Source: Dermacentor variabilis (taxonomy: Eukaryota > Arthropoda > Arachnida > Ixodida > Ixodidae). Taken from it: a DNA stretch of 64,000 nt. The stretch spans positions 53,382,255 through 53,446,254 of the forward strand of contig NC_134576.1 of the NCBI RefSeq assembly GCF_050947875.1. Reading direction: 5' to 3'. The notes under the pieces are model-generated. The model worked only from the letters and a program-made list of their open reading frames with translations. It was not told the origin of the DNA and searched no databases. Of this stretch, positions 56,901-64,000 are shown piece by piece. The translations under genes and the position numbers were made by a program. Within the stretch, counting starts at the first letter, position 1. Each line of letters starts with the position of its first letter.

Positions 56901-57382
56901 TTTTGTTTAATCTCATGATTCCTTTCATATAAATCTTCCGTATTTTCACGCATGCGCATTCACATAATCAGTGCTTTTTTTTTCTTCCCCATCTCTCCAT
57001 TGCTATATATTCAGCGCTATTGACCTCAACAAACAGTTGCAAGTAGCGCCTTCTCATGTTTTTGTTCTTTCTGAGTGTGCTATTTCTGTTGGCACTTCAT
57101 CTTTTGAAATGTATTTTTCCCCTTTCCATGATCTCATCTAGCACTGCAGAGAAGACAGAAAACAAATCACTCTACCCATTTAGTAGCCTTACTTCACGTC
57201 ATATAGGGTAGAAAGTTTCCAATGAAGCAGAATACCTTTACTACGCTGATTCTCACAGCAGCTAGTGTTTTACGACTAGCTGATAGTGTTCTCGGCAGTG
57301 AAAAGTCGCAAATGAAGCGGTTGTGCAACTTTTTAACGTCTCCTACAAAGTGCCACGCATGTTCAGGTAAGCAAAACTACTA
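56901..57382. other. Intergenic, nothing recognised
   Basis: Short A/T-rich stretch with no domain-bearing frame. Confidence 0.45.
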
Positions 57383-57619
57383 CTGAAAGGCAAGCTCCAC
57401 TATCTGGGCCTGAAGATTTTCTGTGGTGAGCATCGATCTGGAGCTATTCCCTGCACTCAAAGGAGTTTTTACCTGTTGTGTTGGTTCACTTGAACCTTGA
57501 AGCATGTTGTTGCTACTAGGAACACTCTGAGGCTGAAGATTTTCTGTGGTGAGCATCGAGCTGGAGCTATTCCCTGCACTCAAAGGTGTGTTACCTTTTC
57601 TATTGGTGCACTTGAACAC
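57383..57619 (-). CDS. Repeat-bearing ORF, possible 3' exon
   Basis: A 79-codon minus-strand frame ends at TAG and contains two copies of a unit that starts TPLSAGNSS and continues MLTTENLQ. They result from a 123-bp tandem duplication (57410-57532 and 57533-57655). The copy nearest the 5' side loses the frame by one base, but a CCTGTAG splice-acceptor-like site lies just upstream of it. Because the duplicated unit stays open in the second copy, coding use is possible. The Ser/Thr/Asn/Gln-rich composition suggests a disordered segment. No family recognised. Confidence 0.25.
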
Positions 57620-57655
57620 TGAAGCATGTTGTTGCTACAGGAACACCGGAGAGCA
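57410..57655. repeat. 123-bp tandem duplication
   Basis: Two adjacent copies start ctgaagattttctgtggtga. They differ at about ten positions, and the second is slightly truncated at its end. Confidence 0.85.
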
Positions 57656-57720
57656 CGTTTAACAATTGGTATCACCCAGAGGTGAAGGGGAGCTTCCATA
57701 ACCAAGTACAATGTTTGCTT

Positions 57721-58452
57721 TTAAGAGGAAGCTTTAGCTCAAGTGTTCCTATCTGAATACATGTAAAAGGAGAATTCGTTTTTCTCGGCAACCACTGCAC
57801 CAAATTTGACGAGGTTTGTTGCATTTAAAAGACAAACTTAAAATCTAGTGACTGTTGGTTTCGCATTTTTGAGTTAGATCGTCAATGTTTTATAAAAAAT
57901 TGGCAAAAATCGAAAATTTTCAAAACACGAAACTATCAAGTTTACAACTCTGTAACTTAACCACTAAAAATGATAATACAATTCTGTGAATTGCATCTAA
58001 TAGTACATCTAAAGCGGACAAAATTGATATGTTACACATGAATATAAAAAAATTTAATCATAGAGAAATACAACTTTTGCAAAACCGTTGTAACCAACGT
58101 AACGAATTCACGTAAGATGTAAAATGACATATTGAATTTGTCCGCTTTGAATGATCTAATGGATGCCGTTTACAGAACCGCGATATCGGTTCTTGATGCA
58201 GAGCTATGAATTTATAAACTTCGTGCTTCTATTTTTTTCAAACGGTCAAATATCTGAAAATCGTTTTAAGAAAATTCAAGCCCTAAATCGAAATTCCGCT
58301 TCCAACAGTCACTAGAATTTAACTTTCTCTTTGAAATGCGACAAATTTCATCAAAATCGGTCCAGGGGTTATCGCATAAAAACGTTTTTGCGTTTTACAT
58401 GTATTTGAATAGGCCGCGTCGGAGTTGGGCCTGAGCTAAAGCTTCCTCTTAA
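57721..58452. mobile_element. Palindromic TTAA-flanked MITE
   Basis: The left end ttaagaggaagctttagctc is exactly mirrored at 58433-58452. Inner segments (aatacatgtaaaa; ctagtgactgttgg; a gcatttNaaaga block) are also inverted, so the 732-bp element is an imperfect palindrome along most of its length. TTAA at both edges may be a target duplication of piggyBac type or simply part of the TIR. No transposase frame. Confidence 0.75.
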
Positions 58453-61212
58453 CAGTGCGTCTGCACTGTCTTTTAGCATGCATCGCCAAGAAGCATTTAA
58501 TGGAGTTGAACGTCGCTGACGTCTCAGGTCAGACAACTTCGAGAAGCCAAAGCCTACGACTGTTATGCAATCTGTACACAAAGGCAACCGTCCATTCAAG
58601 CAAATTGATCGGAGTTGAAACTACCTTTTTATTTTCAGCGGCAAGCAACCTTGGCACGTACAAAATGTAAACCAGACCAGGGCAACACGGCAAGTTTACA
58701 TCACAATGTATGTGCTGCGGTTCATAGGTACTAAGGTTGGGGCTGTTTAACAACATCTCACTGTCCAGCAGCAATTTTGAAGGACAAACTGGCCGACGAC
58801 TCAAGTATTATTGTACAAAATATGCACAGATCCTTGACACAACATGAGGGAGCAACGTAGCTATTGATGCTGCTTTGTGCAGTTGTATACCAATTTTTTA
58901 GCAGTGAAGTAACTTCATGACACATTTTCAAGGCCTACACAACTTGCAAAATAGCTCCCAATATGCAAGCATGTTATCCCTTAATCTGCTTGGCAAATTG
59001 AAGTATTCAGATCAAACTGCAGGAGCGTTCTGAATTGGGCTGCTTGGTGCATGTTTAGAAGGCAACCGACCAGGGCTTCAGTCAGGACAAAGGGAATATG
59101 TCGCTGTGTCCGACGCCGTCACTTCGTACTGGCAGTAGCACTGTTCGTTCCCTTTTAAATATTCATATCTTTTGGTCGCCTGACCACGCAACGCAGCTGC
59201 GAGCTCAGGCTATAATTTTACATTGTTACGTTGCCTTGCAATGTTGCACTTAATTATATCATCGCATATTCACCTATTACAGTTAGCTCAACACTAGCTC
59301 ACATTGAGCTTATTAGTGGCTAAACTTGGTTACCATGGAGCCCATGCATGACAGTGCTAGTGATCAGTGTGCAGTGTTTTTGCATGCTCATTAAGCCACC
59401 ACTAAAACAGTTATTTTATTGGTGCATGTTTTATCTATTGCCTCAGATCTTGAACTCTGGCACTATAAGTGGTTTTTAATCACCACTCATATGTGTACCA
59501 AAGTCAGGTATGAAACAATATCCCTTTCATGTCGACATACTCATGCTGAAACAATTTGTTGCCACAGGAAAACAAATCAATTATCCTTTGAATGGATCTG
59601 CAAAAAATGCTCTACTTGCATAGGCCTCGTCATTCCCCCAACATTTGCAGTCACTGTCCATTAAGACTGCATATGCAAGACATATATACAATAGAATGGC
59701 ACAGCTTACCAGAACAAAGAGCACCACACGACAGACTGCTGTAGCACATTGGCATTGCAAGCAGGCCCGCTGGCTGGGAAACTGAGCGCAAACCGGCACA
59801 CAGACATCCTTCACTGGTGCAATAGCTGCGATTAAAATACTAATATCAGGTATTTTCAGACCGGTCGTCCACAGTAAAGCAAAAACATTTTCATATACAA
59901 TTAATCTTCCACATAAGCCTGTCACCGAATTACCGATTGCTGTGATATCGTTTGGTGTCTTCAATTTATCGTTCAACTCATTTACAAATAGACATCATGA
60001 AGCACCTTCTATTCGGCAAAAGAGCAAACATTTTGCTCTACATAACTCACAACATGCATTATAGAATAATTATTGTAGTGATGCCTATATGCAGAAAAAT
60101 AGTCTACGCAACCAGAGACAGACAGTATTAGAACCAGCCTTTACCATCAGTGCTGACACATCTTTAGATTTTTATACCAGTTTGGAACATTTGTAACTTT
60201 GGATGTACATTACCCACATTTGGCCACCGCTATTCTGTGTCAAGGTTACGTTAAAAATTACTTATCACATGCACTTGCTTTACAATTACGGCCGCCGATG
60301 GGCAAAATATACATGGCAATCCACAACCACATTGCGTTAAATACTGACGTATTGCGTCAGAATATTGATCGTCAGCCTCGTAGCTGTCTGAAGTAAAAAG
60401 AAAAAAATTCGAGATTCATCTGATGCTGATTACAAGCTAGCAAAATAATCCGTTTTTTCTGCAGCGACCCTTAATAGGTATCACGCGGACACTTTCAATT
60501 GCGATCATGCACGATTGCTCGGGCTCGATCCCAAAGTGTTCCAAGGCACCGTGTTACAATAGTGTTACCTAACGCTGCAGGTCGCACGAGGTTACGGCAG
60601 CAAGCACGCTACACCGTCCATTCATTGTGATGCAGGGGCACCGCATCTAACATGCTCTATGAGGTCTTCATACACAAGCAAACTTTCAATTCCAGAAGCA
60701 ACCTTTCAATTACCTGTGTGAACACAGCAATTAAGCACGCCAAGGCAGGACACTGCGCCCTAAGCTTAAGGAAAAATAGAATTTCACTGTGATGCAATGC
60801 GTCGCTGAACATGGCTTACATAGTGTTGCACCACGTCGTGAGAGATTGCTAAGGGGAACAGTAACTTAACTTTATTTTGGAATGCCAAGAACACAGCAAC
60901 AACAGTGAAAACTGGAATGCCAACGTCAGTATACCAGCTGCCACATAGAGCCGACAACGAACTGCTACAGACGTCATCAACACTGATGTTGCCTACGCGT
61001 CTCAATATACTCTATATGAAATCAGCACAACAAACGCTACACCCTTTGTCACAGACTCGCAATACCGCGGCTTTATCAATCCTCATGGTCAAGCGGGAAT
61101 GTTGTTACAGGGCATGCTCACACAACACAGTTGAGCCCGTCACCGGCCATCGCGGTGCATTTCGCACGTGCGATGTGCACTGACAGCGAAAAAGGACACT
61201 TAAATCACTTAC
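58453..61212. other. Intergenic; weak minus-strand frames only
   Basis: Two minus-strand frames have membrane-protein-like composition: 59581-59976 (FALLWTTGLKIPDISILIAA and a long hydrophobic run) and 60784-61005 (GIPVFTVVAVFLAFQNKV). Each has GT-type donor candidates, but no exon chain or family could be established, so they are not called as genes. The remainder holds nothing recognisable. Confidence 0.3.
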
Positions 61213-61348
61213 TTGAGTAGCAGTCCATCGTCGATTCCTTCTTATTCTCAGAGTGAAATCCCAAATGCAACAGGTATACCATCTCAGCACACTGCCATTT
61301 CCAGTCGCTGTCCACTCTGTACTGTTGAGCCGGAGAAATGCAACCCAT
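61213..61348 (-). CDS. Candidate first exon, unrecognised
   Basis: The minus-strand frame from ATG 61346-61348 encodes MGCISPAQQYRVDSDWKWQC and continues through VYLLHLGFHSENKKESTMDC. It stops being open at a near-ideal donor, CTCAA|GTAAGTG, just below 61213. The combination of coding-like composition and strong donor suggests an exon. The ATG start is only the nearest; an acceptor-like TTTCAG upstream would make it internal. No family recognised. Confidence 0.25.
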
Positions 61349-61479
61349 CGTGTAGAAGCGATGAAGGGTGGTAAGCAACGCCACCGCTGAAACCTCTTCC
61401 GTTTGTGTGTGTATATTTACAATTCGCCTATGAATCATGTTCAAGTGGCGTTACCTATGGTGAGTTATGTAACTTCTGG

Positions 61480-61704
61480 TGAGCAGGGGCTGTGTCTTTT
61501 CTTTATATTCTTTGCGTGTTGATTTTTCACTCTTAACATGCTCAGTTGCCCTCCACATGAAATTGCGGACGGCTCTCCGCATTACAAAAAGAGAGCTGAC
61601 ATCCGCTTTATTACGTAGAATTCCGCCATTTTTCATGAACTGAACGGTCCGCGTAATTTTTACGGCAGGTTTGACCGTAGAATTACGCAAATATTTTACA
61701 GTGT
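61480..61704 (-). repeat. MITE-like repeat with TACACTGTAAAA terminus, copy 2
   Basis: On the minus strand this starts tacactgtaaaatatttgcg and continues acggtcaaacctgccgtaaa, parallel to the start of 40184-40455. The left boundary is approximate. Immediately right (61705-61745) is sequence related to 12995-13030 (catgatagctctcggactgt). Confidence 0.5.
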
Positions 61705-61888
61705 ACGCACAACCTACAGGCATGATAGCTCTCGGACTGTAACTTGACTATAGGAGAAAACATAGTTGTGTTACGCGAAAACTCAAAGAAATCTCTTTTC
61801 AAGCGTTTCTACCATTCACAAACCAGCCGCGGCGTCCGCCGGCACACGGATATCTCGGGGGCCACAGAGCAGCACGACCGGTTCCTTG

Positions 61889-61973
61889 CAATACCTCCAG
61901 CTGGCGCTCGCCTCCGTCCCATCGCGGCCCACGCAAGAGACGGCGTTTCGACCAGAAAGCCCGCGTTCGTGCA
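61889..61973 (+). repeat. 85-bp dispersed repeat, copy 2
   Basis: Gap-free partner of 25089-25173. It is preceded by a ggatatctcgggggccac block also seen near 20640-20670. Confidence 0.7.
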
Positions 61974-64000
61974 GCATGCCAAAGCATACTTTTCAATAAA
62001 GAACAAGCTCAATCAAGCATCCGAACCTTATAATTGATGATAAGGTGCTCCTGCACTTACGTGCAATGAGAAGCACCTAGCGCTCCCGGAATACGTTTCA
62101 CGGTAAAGATTACTATTTCGCAAGCTACCGCGGCGACGCCAGCTTGACTGTAGCATATGTAGTGAGGAGTGGCTTATCTACACTATCGTACGTTAAAGAA
62201 GCGCCGCCCTAGCAAATGATTTGTGCTGTGTCAGGCTATGGGAAGGCCACGTATAATGACTCCTGAAGACCAGCGTGCATACGAGGCGCGGCAAACTACT
62301 CCTTGTAGGTGCACGAAAAGTGGCGCAAGCCACATCGCAGGTTGTCTAAACGTCCTAAGCTAACAATTAGGTAAGTGAAACACTTGTGAATGTAGCCACG
62401 TGAATAATTTCCACCTACGTCGCAAAGGATAGTTGTTGTAGTCGTTTACTGCTTCGCTGTCCAACCATCTTCATAGCATGTATTGCACACTATGTTCTTT
62501 TTTAGTTCCTAAATTCCTTTGGGAGAAAAATTGTTTGCTACCTGTTTATTCGAGTGGACGCCAATTTCTCTTACTCTTTGGAAATGCTAATTTAAACATT
62601 TTTCAGCGATAAGATGTCGACCAATCATCTTCAAGGAATGGCGACCTGTAGCTATGAACAAAGCTATCGAATGTACCAAACAAACGTAGTTGCACCGTCA
62701 CTCTCACCGCAAAGCCAGTCTAGAGATCACTAACGCTTGCTACAAGCAATGCTGCCTATAGGACGCACTCGACATCACCGAGGACCATGCTGTTGGTGTG
62801 CCGGGAGCACCTGTGAAGCATTCGACAAGGACGGATTCTCTGGCAGTTTTGACAAAGATGCAACATTTGGTATCGACTGTAGAAATTTAGTTGCTCAGCT
62901 TTTCGTGTGTAGCTGTGTCATGCTCAAAGCTTTCCGTTTGTTCTTGAAAAAAGTGCCTAGTATATAATAATTTATTTCTTTATTTCTTGGCGAGTTCAAT
63001 ATATGGGGGTCTACTTGCATGCATCTTCGGGCTATGTCCGAGTAATTATGCCAAGTGCATTCAAATCCATAGTGACGAATTGTGCGGAGGAGAAATTATG
63101 GCTATTCCGGCAAGAGCATGCAAACTAGGAGCATTAGGAGAACGTATTGGGGGAATCCTCGCCGTTTCGGTCTACAGATTGCAGCGTTTCTTTTTCCACC
63201 GCAAATGCTCGCACAGCAAAGAAATATAGCAGATCTGAAATAGTCCAGGAACCCTACCAGATGATTTTCAGTGTAAGAATATGACGAAGGGCTTCTAGAA
63301 AGTCAGTGCTTTATTAAAGGAATGGTGCACCTGAAGGCGTGTAATTTTTTCACCACGCACGTTCGGATAGTGCTTGATTCACCACGTGGTTATGCAGGCA
63401 ACCCCGTGAATACCCTCTGATACACCTACCAGAGCAGGAGAGTACGGCCGGACAAGTGGAACGATGTGATCCCCAAGCTCTTCACAAGAACATCTCAAAC
63501 TCTGGACGCTCCAAAAGTCTCGCATGACAGCACTTGGCGGTAGGCTCGGTTATTCGCTGACACGAATAAACCTTACTTTCGAATAAACTTCCGTAGCTGG
63601 GGAGACATATGCCAGTGCATGGTCGTCCTTGTTGCCTATGGAAACATTAGCTACTTCCACGTGGTAACGGCACATTTATATACTCCAACAAGCAACCACC
63701 GACTACAGAAATGTACGAAAGAGCCACACAAGAAAACTTGCTTTGCAAAATTCGCAGATGTGTGTGGATGCGAACATTTAAAATTCACACAATAAAACGC
63801 TAAGGCTGTATATGCCAGTACGGACACCCTTGGGTAGTTGAAAGGTTCTGTTTTATTACTGAACGAAATTCACCCACGACCTTGCAAGCTCATAATTCAC
63901 GATCGCATGCAATTGCTTCAGTATACCAAATACATTTTGTACGGTACTACTTCTTCAATTAGAAAATAGACAGCTGTGTTTCTTTCGTTTAAAATTATAG
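61974..64000. other. Intergenic, nothing recognised
   Basis: Two kilobases with short frames only (for example 62737-62967 and 62987-63229, plus strand), neither with a known domain. No RNA gene or repeat terminus was identified. Confidence 0.4.

Noticed and set aside
59581..59976. Membrane-transporter exon on the minus strand
   Set aside because: The hydrophobic peptide is suggestive, but no coherent acceptor/donor pair or second exon was found. It is mentioned only in the intergenic entry.

Overview
The window reads as nuclear genomic DNA of an animal, most probably a hard (ixodid) tick. No operons or ribosome-binding sites are visible, and protein-coding signal is almost entirely remnants of transposable elements in long non-coding DNA. 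The tick assignment is an inference from repeat content: a Ruka-like tRNA-derived SINE, an RTE-clade LINE ending in a short TGA-type tail, Penelope-like GIY-YIG fragments, and tRNA-cored foldback repeats familiar from tick genomes.

Layout. 1-3.9 kb: non-coding DNA with a perfect hairpin, a trinucleotide repeat and one unexplained minus-strand ORF. 3.93-10.07 kb: Ty3/gypsy element A (minus strand), broken, with a 979-bp inverted-repeat DNA element inserted near the gag-pol junction. 10.1-14.7 kb: no gene; a nested foldback repeat with a tRNA-like core interrupts an older dispersed repeat. 14.68-20.33 kb: Ty3/gypsy element B (plus). 20.99-21.16 kb: a THAP zinc-finger fragment. 21.33-22.81 kb: a foldback element whose two halves are oppositely oriented arrays of a 10-bp repeat. 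25.36-25.54 and 38.31-38.44 kb: two phase-compatible candidate host exons on the minus strand. Between them lie Ty3/gypsy element C (26.70-34.74 kb, with two nested LINE insertions) and a second, opposite RTE LINE (34.76-37.64 kb). 41.1-42.4 and 55.6-56.9 kb: two head-to-head pairs of Penelope-like element fragments. 43.16-49.14 kb: Ty3/gypsy element D (plus), the best preserved. 50-64 kb: a SINE, a 257-bp direct duplication, palindromic MITEs, a tandem-duplicated coding-like segment and long featureless stretches.

The four Ty3 elements form two related pairs (A with C, B with D). They share a primer-binding-site core (TGGTGGAGG, degenerate in C), a gag that ends GAA-AAC-stop with pol open in the -1 frame from that point, and a small hairpin of fixed 6-3-6 geometry just upstream of the 3' LTR. 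The stem of that hairpin shows a compensatory base change between elements. A and D are flanked by ATAT on both sides, B nearly so. None looks competent: each has stops, frameshifts or a damaged catalytic motif. No env-like reading frame is present. The most informative signals are the covarying hairpin, the shared gag-stop frameshift context, the inverted decamer foldback element and the inverted Penelope pairs.
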